This document shows, piece after piece, positions 8,629-17,483 of a stretch of 40,205 nucleotides of DNA. Within the stretch, counting starts at the first letter, position 1. Every line of letters starts with the position of its first letter. The translations under genes and the position numbers were made by a program. The stretch covers positions 1 to 40,205 of the forward strand of contig JAUJNL010000073.1 in assembly GCA_030448185.1 (NCBI GenBank), given 5' to 3'. The notes under the pieces are model-generated. The model was not told the DNA's origin and ran no database searches. It worked only from the letters and a program-made list of their open reading frames with translations. Origin of the DNA: Cytophagales bacterium. Its GTDB lineage: Bacteria > Bacteroidota > Bacteroidia > Cytophagales > 172606-1.

Positions 8629-9455
8629 GGTAGTGCTCTAAAAGTAATGAAGGGTGGAAAAAGCCGCAGTAGGGGTACTATTGAGGCGACCAAACTTCAA
8701 ATTACGATGGAAAATAAGATTTCCTGCTACTACTGCGGCTCAACAAAGGTAGTGAGAAATGGTATAACCTATTATGGGAAGCCACGTAAGTGCAAAAGTT
8801 GCTACAAGCAATTTGTCTTGGAGGGGAAGAACAAAAGTTTACGCCAAGAAGAAAACAAACGCATTGAGTTATGGTTGCTAGAACGGGTGGAAGGCATTAG
8901 CCGGGTAGTGCCAGTGAGTGCGTATCAGGTCTATCAGTATAGGGAGGAACTCTACGGAGAAATTCCCGAAGACTTGCATGCGCAAGTAGCATTTGAGACG
9001 CAAATTGACGTTCAGGTACTTGCATGTGAAAGTGATGAGTTATGGTCATTTGTCCAGAAGAAGGTTAATAAACAATGGGTAGCGCTCATACTACGCAGAT
9101 AGGATTGGTAGTCCAAGACCGGGAAAGCCGACAGATTATCGCTATTCATGTTGGGAATCGGGGAGAAGCAGGAGCACGAGGACGTTGGCAAGCCATTCCA
9201 GAAGGTTACCGGCAAAAAGCTACTTTTATACCGATGACTGGGAGCCTTACAAAAAGGTGATTCCTCAAGAAAAGCATCAAAGTAGTAAAACCAAGAAAGA
9301 CACCAATCATATCGAACGATGCTTCTGTACCCTTCGCCAAAGAGCTCTCGCCTAGTCAGAGAAGTTTTCTTTTTCCAAAAAACTTGACCGTCACATGAAC
9401 GCCATTCGGTTCTTTGCCGCTAACTATAACCTATCATTACTTTTATAGCACTACC
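8629..9455 (+). mobile_element. IS1-family insertion sequence (827 bp), complete ends
   Basis: Inverted repeats begin GGTAGTGCTCTAAAAGTAAT at 8629 and match the complement ending at 9455 (GGTAGTGCTATAAAAGTAAT), with one mismatch over 22 bases. The flanks carry an 8-bp target duplication. The element splits an epoxide hydrolase gene on the opposite strand. Perfect duplications suggest a fairly recent insertion, although the transposase frame already has shifts. Confidence 0.93.
8707..9448 (+). pseudogene. IS1-family transposase, frameshifted
   Basis: The protein starts MENKISCYYCGSTKVVRNG, with a C-x2-C pair and a second pair in KPRKCKSCYKQFV, the zinc-binding InsA-like part. The InsB-like catalytic part follows as CESDELWSFVQKKVNKQW (first acidic residues), GLVVQDRESRQIIAIHVGNR in another frame, YTDDWEPYKKVIP (second Asp pair, third frame) and SKKLDRHMNAIRFFAANYN near the end. 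The two parts lie in one intended reading frame, as in the Bacteroidota IS1 group that lacks the classical InsA/InsB frameshift. At least three single-base indels interrupt it. The stop at 9448 lies inside the right repeat. Confidence 0.85.
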
Positions 9456-9463
9456 ATGGCCTT
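9456..9463. repeat. IS1 target-site duplication, second copy
   Basis: ATGGCCTT directly repeats 8621-8628 and abuts the IS1 right end. Confidence 0.9.
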
Positions 9464-9933
9464 TACCTTTTGGGGAAATTGTACTGCCAGTGACTTGGTG
9501 ATGAGGGTGCCCATATCCCCTCCAGCGGCAAAGTAGGTGGAGTATCCTAATGTTTCGCTCCATTAGTTTATTAAATAGCTCTGCGGTCTTATCACTGTTA
9601 ACCGCTATTGGTTGAGAGAATCCAAATCCAGGGATGGAAGGGATAATAAGGTCAAATGACTGTTCTCCGCCGGTTGGACTCGTCAGGATGGGAATAATTT
9701 TGAGAAATCGATAAAGAGTCTGGCCAACCATGACTCAGAATAAGCGGAAGGTTGCCTTGTCCTTTCCCTTTGATATGAAAAAAATGAATAGTGATACCGT
9801 CAATATCCGTTTTGTACTGGGGGTGCTGGTTGATTTGAGCTTCCTGGTTCTCCAGTCATACTCAGTCTGCCAGTAACTTACCAGTTCACGCAAAAAAATG
9901 GGTTTCCCCTTTTTGGTGTAGGGTGAGAAAAGA

Positions 9934-10822
9934 TCAGGCAGCCATCCGGCATTGCCCTTTGTTTTCAAACTGTTCCGGGCTTAAATAGCCCAGCGCCGAG
10001 TGCCTTCGTTTTCGGTTGTACCACACCTGAATGTATTCAAAGATGTCTTGTCTGGCTTCCTTTCGGGTCTGGAACTGGCGGTGGTATACCAGTTCCTGTT
10101 TGAGGGTAGCAAAGCTCTCCATGCAGGTATTATCATAACAGTTTCCTTTCGGCTCATTGAACAGGTAATCTTATTGTCCCCGAGCAGTTTCTGGTAATCG
10201 TTACTAGCATACTGAGAGCCTCTGTCAGAGTGATGCAGCAGTCCCTTTTCTGGTTTCCTTGTCTGCAAAGCCATTTGCAAAGCCCTTACCACCAGCCCTC
10301 TTTCCATACTTTGATCCATCGCCCAGCCCACTACTTTCCGGGAAAATAAATCCAATACTACCGCGCGTACAGCCAGCCTTCCCTGGTCCACACGTAAGTA
10401 ATATCGGTAACCCACTTCTCATCAGGTTTAGTGGCGCTGAATTCCTGATTGAGCTTGTTTTCAGCCACTGGCAGGTCGTGTCTGGAATCGGTAGTAACGA
10501 CAAACTTTCTTTTTCTTCTGGCGGCAATCTGATGGTTTTTCATTAACCTGGCTACCCGGTTTTCTGAACATTGAATACCTTTTTTCCTTAAGATCCACAT
10601 GAATACGGGGACTGCCGTACGTCTCCCTGCTCTGTCTGTGAATCACTTTAATTTCTCCACTATCCGCTTGTTTTCATGTTCCCGGACACTTTCCGACCGC
10701 TTGTTCCAGGCGTAAAAGCTACTCAATGATACATCTAAGGTCTTGCACAGTCGCTCCAGCGAATACTCATTCGGTGCTCCTCAATAAAAGGGTATCTTTC
10801 TAAGAGCGGTTTGTGAAGATAC
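9934..10822 (-). pseudogene. IS3-family transposase OrfB (rve integrase core), frameshifted
   Basis: This is the DDE catalytic half of an IS3 transposase. Joined across frames it reads EKSGGYLHKPLLERYPFIEE, EYSLERLCKTLDVSLSSFYAW (HTH-like region), RVARLMKNHQIAARRKRKF, DEKWVTDITYVWTREGWLY (first Asp), VVLDLFSRKVVGWAMD, LLHHSDRGSQYAS (second Asp), GNCYDN with the catalytic region Glu after MESF, and YNRKRRHSALGYLSPEQFE near the C-terminus. The stop is at 9934. At least four indels break it. The 5' edge is fixed by the IS110 insertion at AGCGGTGG. Confidence 0.85.
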
Positions 10823-10850
10823 CCACCGCTTTTTTCTGTACAACTCAGTA

Positions 10851-12204
10851 TCAAGTCACTGAGAGTGTTTTAAAAACAGGTTTTCCAACCTCCTCTTTGC
10901 TGAGTTGAAGGGCGTGGAGCCGCTTGTTGAGTTGCTTCAAGCGGAGGGCTCTTTGCTTTTGATTGTTTACCTCGACTTGGCTTTTTTGGTAGGGTTGGGC
11001 TTTGACAATCATATTCCAGATGATAACGGCTAGTTTTCTTGCCGTAGCGATAATAGCGGCAACGCGCCCTTTCTTGAAGGCGATTCGTTTGAAGAAAGGC
11101 GTCAGTTCATGGTCTTTCTGGTTACCGATTGAATTGGCGGCATGGCGAAGGGCTTTAGCGATATAGTTTTCCCTGAAGGGGCTGGTTGCCAATAATCTTG
11201 CCCCCACTAATTTTGTTATTGGGCACCAGGCCCAGCCAGCAGGCAAAGCTCTTGGCGGTTGGAAACTTATGAATGTCATGCCCCATACTAGTCAGCAGGC
11301 ACAAAACGGCATTGTAGCTGATACCAGAGATGGCAAACAGGTCGGTGCCAAAGTACTGGTAGGCCAGGCGGGATAAATTAAAAGCAAGGGCGTGTTTGGT
11401 GACTTTTTTCGGTTCAAAAGCAACTGCTTCTCCTGCTCAAGCGGATACTTGGGTTTGGGGTGCATACTTCACTAAAAACGTCTCAATGACCTTATCCACC
11501 TTGAGTTTGTCTTCGTAGAGTCGGTAAAAGTCCAGACAAGCCTGCAATTCGAACAGCAGTTCCTTCGCCACCAGCCCTGCAAGGCGTCACCAATCTCTTG
11601 GCGTGACTTTTTTGACCCGGCTACTGACCAGGGAGGCTAAGTATTCCGGCTCGCGCTTGCCGCCAGGATGGCTTCAATAACGGCCATGCCGGATTGCCCC
11701 GTGATGTCGTTAAGCACTACATCGAGGCGGATGTTCATCAGGCGGAGACACTTCTGCATCTTGCTGGAGTAACGGGCGGACTCTTCGACTAAATGCAGAC
11801 GATGATAATAGTAAGTGCGTAACTGTTGAAAGGTGTCACTCAATAGCAGACTGCCCGACAGACCTAACGAGTGCAATTTCTGAATCCAGATGCAGTCAAT
11901 CACATCAGTTTTGCGGCTTTCACATTCTTGGTCTGACTCCCAGCTACCAGCAGGACTTCAAAACCGGCTTGCTGCAGGGCATTGAATAGAGTTTGCCAGT
12001 AGCTGCCCGTGCTTTCCATGGCAATGGTAGTGATGCCGTGCTTTTGCAAATGGAGGATGAGTTCTTGGTGGTCTTTGGTATAAACCCCGAACTCGCACAT
12101 TGTCTTTATTCTGGTCAACGGCCACTAAATGGCTACGCGAGCCTACGTCTATTCCGGCCTGCGTGCGAATGGATGATTTGGAAGGGTAGTTCCTTACTTG
12201 CCAT
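10851..12204 (-). pseudogene. IS110-family DEDD recombinase, frameshifted
   Basis: The enzyme would join element ends to a target using a RuvC-like DEDD domain and a C-terminal serine-type domain. Reading from ATG 12204: MASKELPFQII, HAGIDVGSRSHLVAVDQNK (first Asp of the DEDD set, across a shift), HGITTIAMESTGSYWQTLF (Glu), AGFEVLLVAGSQTKNVKAAK, then KTDVIDCIWIQKLHSLGL (the paired Asp residues) and GQSGMAVIEAILA. The C-terminal transposase_20-type part has PITKLVGARLLATSPFRENY and KGRVAAIIATARKLAVIIWN. I see at least five frame breaks. The order and motifs are standard for the family. Confidence 0.85.
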
Positions 12205-12480
12205 ACTACATGTACAGTTTGAGTGAATGTACAATTGATGACTCTCAGGGAGCGTACGAGGATTATAAAAGTTTTCTGTACGGGATTCGTCTAAACGAGG
12301 ATCACCAATCAATTCACCAAATGCCTCTCCGTAGAAAAGGCATTGCACGCTCCAGCCCAGATTTTAAGAAGGACTCGGTAAAGTACCACTAAAAGCGGGA
12401 GGCTTGCGCTGAAAGTCTCTAAATATAGGGCTTTGTGGGCGAAATTTAAGTTGTAACAGCTATTCAACAGCGCCACCGCT
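12205..12480 (-). ncRNA. Candidate bridge-RNA region of the IS110 element
   Basis: This 276-base non-coding end lies directly upstream of the recombinase start, where IS110-group elements encode their guide (bridge) RNA. Stem-loops are visible: AATGCCT/AGGCATT (12320-12326 with 12338-12344), TCGT/ACGA (12287-12290 with 12295-12298) and TGTACA/TGTACA (12211-12216 with 12228-12233). I did not identify the target- and donor-binding loops, so the RNA is inferred from position and structure only. Confidence 0.4.
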
Positions 12481-12767
12481 CTACAGGGATTTTAATATCT
12501 CTACCGTTTCTTTCAGCCGCTGATTCTCCCGCTGTAACTGGTGTAACTCTTCATCTGCCGTGTGCCCCTTACCCGGAAAGGCTTTTTTCACCCTGATCCC
12601 TCCTGTTCCTTCTTCCAGCGCTGGAGCACGCTTAGTTGTAATCCAAGATTGCGGGCTGTTTCCGTTACGTTCCCGTTTTCCCCGGGCCAGCCTCACAGCC
12701 TCCTCTTTAAACTCTTGGATCTCTACTACGAAGATAGGCTCCGGTGTAGGTGCTTCTTGCTTGCCAT
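12481..12767 (-). pseudogene. IS3-family OrfA (HTH protein), frameshifted
   Basis: OrfA would bind the IS3 ends and be fused to OrfB by frameshifting. From the ATG at 12767 the pieces read MASKKHLHR, EFKEEAVRLA, NGNVTETARNLGLQLSVLQR (the helix-turn-helix) and WKKEQEGSG, then GKGHTADEELHQLQRENQRL and KETVEILKSL, a leucine-zipper-like coiled coil, with TAG at 12481. Two or three indels interrupt it. IS110 sits immediately after its stop codon. Confidence 0.78.
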
Positions 12768-12814
12768 TGATAAAGTGGTTTAGAGCGTGGAATATACTCT
12801 TTTCCCATCCTCCA

Positions 12815-13586
12815 CTTTTACGGGGAACTCCATTTTCAGCTCCCCCATTTTTTCAGTATCTCCAGCATTTTGCCTACATGCTGGTCAAAATATTCTACTT
12901 CGTTAGTCGAGCAGGTCGTTGCGTACTGTGTCATTGTCGAGCCAGAACGGAAGCACCTGATCGATATCCGAAAGCTTTTTACCTTTGGCAATACCCGAAC
13001 CATACTCATAGGCGCGGTGCGGCTCGCTGCCCTCATACCAAAAACAGAAAGGCTTATCAGCTGGCTTTTCTTTTAAAGGCTTCGAAGTTTGCTGCATAAT
13101 TAGTAGGAACTATGCCTTGGTTGGCGACGGCATAGTAATATCTTTATATGGGGGTCCCAGCAACTCTCGCGGCTTTCCGTTCACCTCACCCTCATCGCCT
13201 GGTGCCCAACCTTTTTGCCGGTAAACCCTATCTGGTATCGTTTTGGGCCAGGGTTTCGGCATAAGTAGTAAATTTAACCGGGAAATAGGGCGTATGGTTA
13301 GCTGCCTCTTCTAATTGCCAGGAGTTCAGCCGGTTAAAACACAGAGCGGGAAGGAGCACATTGGGCGTATAAGCATTCATAAACAAAGCCCTTCTTTGGC
13401 AAATCTGATCGAAAGCAGGCGTTTTCACCCACTTTGTACCGTAAGCTCCCATGTATTTATAAGAGGCATCATCAGCAATACAGAACAAAACATTGGGCTT
13501 TTTTGAAACCATGCTTTGAATCCTGACAAACCGCGATTTGAAAGCAACAAGCAAGTCATCACCAGAAGCTTATTTATTTTTTTCAT
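12815..13586 (-). pseudogene. Sulfatase (S1 family) remnant, distal gene of the glycan locus
   Basis: The gene starts at 13586 with MKKINKLLVMTCLLLS, a signal peptide. A shifted frame gives KKPNVLFCIADDASYKYMGA with the metal-binding Asp pair. The formylglycine signature survives out of frame: TGT-GCT-CCT-TCC-CGC (C-A-P-S-R) lies near 13360 where the open frame reads NVLLPALCF. Further pieces are NSWQLEEAANHTPYFP, SEPHRAYEYGSGIAKGKKL and EYFDQHVGKMLEILKKWG. The C-terminal half is absent because IS3 begins at 12815. An intact enzyme would remove sulfate esters from a glycan in the periplasm. It lies downstream of two other sulfatases on the same strand. Confidence 0.85.
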
Positions 13587-13928
13587 TTGGATAAAATTTT
13601 TAAATAGTAATGAAGCGTTCATAGTGAGCGAGTCATTTTTTACAAACACTCAAGAGAAGAGATAATGGCAAAGCTTTGGATGAACGTAAGACCTGTGTAC
13701 CTCTAGCAAGTGAATACGCATCAAGTCTGTTAAACACATAAAGTCGTTGTTGGCTGATGGCCGTCCTTACTTTTTTGTCATTACCAGAAAAAGCAACAAA
13801 AACGCTAGAAAAACAATGCTTCCCTACTCAAGGCCATCACTTACCCCTCCCTTATTCAGGCTCCTTTCCTGCCTAATTCTTATTTAGTTCAAAAGAAAAG
13901 TCAAAACCATTGAACATAACGTTGAACT

Positions 13929-14132
13929 AACAGGAGTTACGCAAGAGCAGTGTGCGTATAGAAGAACGTACTCTTTTAGAGAAGGGGTACACTCCAGGCC
14001 GTGAGGCCCGCCTGGACAACATATACCATCCGCGCAAACCTCACGCCTATGCCAAAGAGGGTGTAAGGCGGCTTTTGCCCAGGCTGCTATCAGAATACAC
14101 TCCACAATTAGCAATGCTGCCTAACTCCTGTT
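13929..14132. repeat. MITE-like element with terminal inverted repeats (about 204 bp)
   Basis: AACAGGAGTTACGCA at 13929 and TGCCTAACTCCTGTT ending at 14132 are inverted with one mismatch over 15 bases. The interior has no transposase. It lies 10 bases after the stop of one sulfatase remnant, in the gap before the next. No target duplication is clear. It could be a non-autonomous element or the joined ends of a deleted IS. The remaining bases of the 13587-14141 gap hold nothing I recognise. Confidence 0.55.
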
Positions 14133-14141
14133 GCAATAAAT

Positions 14142-15528
14142 TTAATCCGCTGCGGTGCCTTTCTGCGGTCGCATCAAGGGTACTGCCATTTCAGCTTTCA
14201 TGCCTTGATCGCCCTGGCTTTTCATCCAGGCTATCAACTGAGCATGCAAATCTTTTACTAAAGCTTTGTTTTTCGGGTCAGCGGCCAGGTTGTTCATTTC
14301 CAGGGATCCACTCGTAAATCGTATAATTCTTCAGCGGGACGTTTCAGGTAATGGGAAACCCGTTTGGCAGCAAAAGAATCGGTCTTAGCTTTCTGCTTCC
14401 AGGCTTGAAAGGATGGAGCAGCATGTTCTTCCTTATAATCCAGGCCGTGGGTAATGGTATTTTGAAATTGTTCGTCTGCATTCAGATTGAGAATATACTT
14501 GTGGGTATGGGTACGGATGCTTCGAATCGGATAAGCCTGGAATAAATCCCCTGATTGGTGTGGGTGCCGAATACGACCTGCCGATGCTCGCTTTTTTACC
14601 CAGCATCACCGGCAATAGACTGCGGCCATCCAAATTTTGGGGTAGCTTGCCTCCGGCTGCTTCCAGCAGTGTAGGCAATACATCTACTATGCTGGTCATG
14701 GCATCGGTAGTTGTGCCGCAGCCACTTTACCGGGCCAACGTACAATAAAAAGGTATCTGCAAACCGGCTTCGTAACACGACCACTTGGCAAAGGCACCGC
14801 TTCCGTGGTCACTGGCAAATATGAAAAGGGTATTTTCATATTGGTTATTCTTTTTCAGGGTTTCGATGATCCGGCCTACTTCTTTATCCATCAGTTCGAT
14901 ATCCGTATAATAGCCAGCCAAGTTTTTGCGGGTAGCTTCCGTATCTACCCAAGAAGGCGGCACTACCACTTCCTGTGTCGTAAAAGCGCCCTGTTTGTGT
15001 GGTCCGTGCGGCTCATTAGAAGCATAAACCAGGCAAAACGGATTGCTGCCAGCTCTTTCCAAAAAGCTTTTTACCCCTGCGCCTTTATGTATTCAAATGG
15101 GTATACCTCCTCCCGGGCTTTACGTGCACTTTCTCGGCTAAGGCTACCCGATAACCCAAAGGTTTTAAATAATGAGGCAGCGATTGTACACCATTTTTAG
15201 TAACTCCGTGGTTCATATGGCAACCATTGCGATGCGGATAGAGCCCAGTAAAGAGCATCGACCGGGAAGGAGCACACATGGCGGTGGTGGTAAACATTTT
15301 GGTAAACCGTAAACCTTCTTTGGCTAGCTGGTCTACGTGTGGAGTGCGAGCCACCTTGTTGCCATAAGCCCCCACATCAAAGTAAGACAAGTCATCAGCA
15401 AAGAAAATAACCACATTTGGTTTCGATGGAGCTGGCGTGGTTTGGCTTTTAAAAGTAAGTCCGGTACTTGCTGCTACAACTAAAATCAAAAAAAACGATT
15501 TGAGTAAATGTATTTCAATAAAATGCAT
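14142..15528 (-). pseudogene. Sulfatase (S1 family), frameshifted but nearly full length
   Basis: From ATG 15528: MHFIEIHLLKSFFLILVVAA is the signal peptide. PNVVIFFADDLSYFDVGAYG has the metal-binding Asp pair, and TTTAMCAPSRSMLFTGLYPH carries the formylglycine motif C-A-P-S-R in frame. Later frames give GSNPFCLVYASNEPHGPHKQ, TLFIFASDHGSGAFAKWS (second metal site) and DVLPTLLEAAGG, and finally EELYDLRVDP followed by the C-terminal helix, with the stop at 14142. About five single-base shifts separate the pieces. If repaired it would be a periplasmic sulfatase of about 450-460 residues, needing a formylglycine-generating maturase that is not in this window. Confidence 0.87.
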
Positions 15529-15708
15529 AAATGAATTAGAAGTTAGTTGGGTAAAAGAATAGGAAGGAAAGCCAATTGAGCAGAATGTATAAAGGTTGAG
15601 CCGTCTTTCGATCGTTATTGTACATTCTGCTGTAAGAGTTAAAAGAGCCATCCACATTCCTGGACATTTCTCTTTGTTATCTTGACTAACAAAGGTTCTA
15701 TGATATTC

Positions 15709-15774
15709 AATACCCTATCCTCACCTGGCTTTAGCTATGAAAGCACACGTTCAGCCAGGTGAGGATAGGGTATT
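15709..15774. repeat. Perfect 22-bp inverted repeat between lyase and sulfatase genes
   Basis: Arms at 15709-15730 and 15753-15774 are exact complements (AATACCCTATCC... and ...GGATAGGGTATT) around a 22-base loop. There is no poly-T tract on either side, so it is not a standard terminator. It lies 63 bases downstream of the lyase stop (minus-strand sense) and about 180 bases upstream of the next sulfatase. The rest of the 15529-15836 gap is empty. Confidence 0.85.
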
Positions 15775-15836
15775 ATATGCTTAATGTTGTACTTATACGT
15801 GCAAGCAATTAGCCTAACAGCAGACTCTTTATACAT

Positions 15837-17292
15837 TTACCTTACTATAATCCTGCTGGCTTTGCCATTAGCTGTAATAATATAGGCTCCTTTCGCAGCT
15901 TTTTGAAAGATCTATCACGGCTTTACCTCCTTTAGCTTGTATTACCCTGATAGTTTTACCGAAGGTATTTTGTACAAATACTTCACCTGCTACATTTTCA
16001 ACGGTTACTATGCCTGTAGTAGGGTTAGGAAAGGCAGATATTGAATTGCTTGCGTCAAACATTTCAGTATTCAAAGAGGCTTGGCTCGTTACTGGCACCA
16101 GTTCGATATAATCCAAACCCATGCTGAAAGAACTGCTGGATACATTTTTTTCCTGTTGTAACAAATTTAAACCTTTTGGCTCCGGTGACATTGTAAGTTA
16201 CGTTACCCAGCAAAACCGTCTTAAACGCCTGTGTGACCGCGTATTGATCCAAAGATGTACCAATGTTTTTTCCTGCTGTAATCAACTGGCATTTTCCTCT
16301 GTCTTTTGCGGTTTTATATCCCAGTTTAACGCTGTAAGTGCCTGCATTGACAACAGGAGAAGTGTATTCTACAAAATCATTTACTCTAGTGCTCAATACT
16401 TTATGAGCTGTACCATTGCTTGCATTGGTATCTGCAAAGGTATTTACCGTACGGTTAGAAGTGAATGTCATATTTTCAACTTCGAATTTTTGCCTAACCG
16501 CAGTAGGATTTGTACTACCGTTAACAATGTCGGGATCTACGTCTTTCCGTGAAGCATTGCGGGCTACTCTTACTTCATCTACATAAATAGTAGCCCCTTG
16601 TGGAAGACCCGCATAGACACCTGCTTTAAAAAACCATGCACCTGAGCAATCCTGAATGGTCTTTCCACTAGCGGCTACCGTAAAGGTTTGCTCGCCTTGA
16701 CTGTCTTTGATTGTAAGGTAGATATAGCCATTGGTTTTAGACATGTTAGCCCTAACAATAAAAGTAGTCCACTCTCCTTTTCTTACCGGTTTTATACCAT
16801 ATACATCTTTGGTATTAGGCCCTGCATTTCTTAACCAATATCCCCAATGATCACTACGTGTTTTCAAATGGAAGGTGCCGCCACCACAGGTTTTGAAATT
16901 AGGTCCACCTCCATGAATCTGAGATAGTGTACCCGACCAGGTATTTTGCCAGCTTTCGGGTATATATAATGACCAGCCAAACCATATTTCCTCATCAAAA
17001 ATAGCGTGTTGCACACCACCCGACTCAGTGCGCTCCGTGTTTTCTATGACGTACTTACCTGCAAACTTGCCATAGTGCACAATATTAAACTCTATGGTAG
17101 GCGAAAGTCTATTGTGGTCGGACCCGCATCCAGCGCATTTTTCCCTCCATTGAGTAAAGTCGCCAGTTTCAAAGTCAATGCTATCCAAATAGGTCTGCGC
17201 CTTGGCATCAGAAAGGGTAAACACAATAGCCACCACTATGGCCCCTATTATTTAAATAAAAGATTAGTGTTTTTTAAATGAATAGGTTTCAT
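15837..17292 (-). pseudogene. Polysaccharide lyase (heparinase-I-like fold) with CBM and T9SS sorting domain; three poly-A indels
   Basis: The protein would be secreted by the type IX system and cleave a uronic-acid polymer. The start at 17292 (MKPIHLKNTNLLF) joins through one missing A near 17250 to a signal peptide, IIGAIVVAIVFTLSDAKAQ. The lyase domain spans about 30-245 (IWFGWSLYIPESWQ, LSQIHGGGPNFKTC, FHLKTRSDHWGYWL, YVDEVRVARN), like PF14099. A beta-sandwich carbohydrate-binding domain follows at about 255-395 (FEVENMTF, GTYSVKLGYKTAKDRGK, MGLDYIELVPV). Last comes the T9SS C-terminal domain (SAFPNPTTGIVTVENV ... SRIIVR). Extra A residues in runs near 16147 and 15905 shift the frame before and inside that last domain. 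All three indels are in poly-A, so sequencing error is possible. Confidence 0.8.
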
Positions 17293-17483
17293 AACATTGT
17301 CTGCTTTAAGTGGTTACTGTTTTATAATAATGATCTTCTTTATTTTTGCGCTTATAAATAAATCCCAATAAAGGTTTTGTATAAGAAGTATCTGTTCTAC
17401 ATAAGACAACAAATACTTCTTATAATAGCTTTGAAAATACGTACCTATTCACTAACTAATTAGATCTATGTACTGCTCAACGG

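Larger units (their letters stand above)
8067..9916 (-). pseudogene. Epoxide hydrolase (alpha/beta hydrolase), interrupted by IS1 and truncated by IS3
   Basis: The coding parts are 9456-9916 (N-terminal) and 8067-8620 (C-terminal). The first gives LRELVSYWQTEYDW, the mark of the epoxide-hydrolase N-terminal domain, then FYRFLKIIPILTSPTGG and LIIPSIPGFGFSQP in shifted frames. The second gives WIIEKFYAWSDNQGDLETCF and GGHFAAMELPEV, the latter carrying the expected catalytic His. Removing the IS1 element and one copy of ATGGCCTT restores KVKAIHVTDVGYPNGSEDW across the junction, which proves the insertion point. There are further single-base shifts, such as an extra C near 8455 in GYA-ANDSPVGLASW. 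The extreme N-terminus is replaced by IS3 at 9917. The intact enzyme would have hydrolysed epoxides to diols. Confidence 0.88.
10831..12480 (-). mobile_element. IS110-family element inserted in IS3
   Basis: An IS110-type recombinase gene and its flanks occupy this 1650-base interval. CCACCGCT occurs at both borders (10823-10830 and 12473-12480). Joining orfA to orfB through one copy gives a continuous IS3 sequence, EILKSL-stop-SGGYLHKPLLER, so the borders are well supported. The shared 8 bases are either target sequence duplicated on insertion or homology used as the recombination core; IS110 elements normally recombine at a short core and make no long duplication. Confidence 0.72.
9917..12814 (-). 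mobile_element. IS3-family insertion sequence carrying a nested IS110 element
   Basis: orfA and orfB of one IS3-family element lie on the minus strand at the two outer sides, separated by an IS110-family element. Proposed ends are TGTAGGGTGAGAAAAGA at 9917 and the complement of TGGAGGATGGGAAAAGA at 12814; they match at 14 of 17 positions and begin with TG as IS3 ends do. No target duplication is visible. The left flank is the 5' part of an epoxide hydrolase and the right flank the middle of a sulfatase, so insertion was followed by loss of flanking DNA or by recombination between two copies. Confidence 0.75.

Noticed and set aside
10801..10830. AGCGGT/ACCGCT hairpin next to a T run as an IS3 terminator
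   Set aside because: The T run belongs to the IS110 border, and the hairpin straddles OrfB codons of the original IS3.
12205..12392. Plus-strand open frame over the IS110 upstream region
   Set aside because: No family likeness; the interval is better explained as the non-coding end of the IS110 element.
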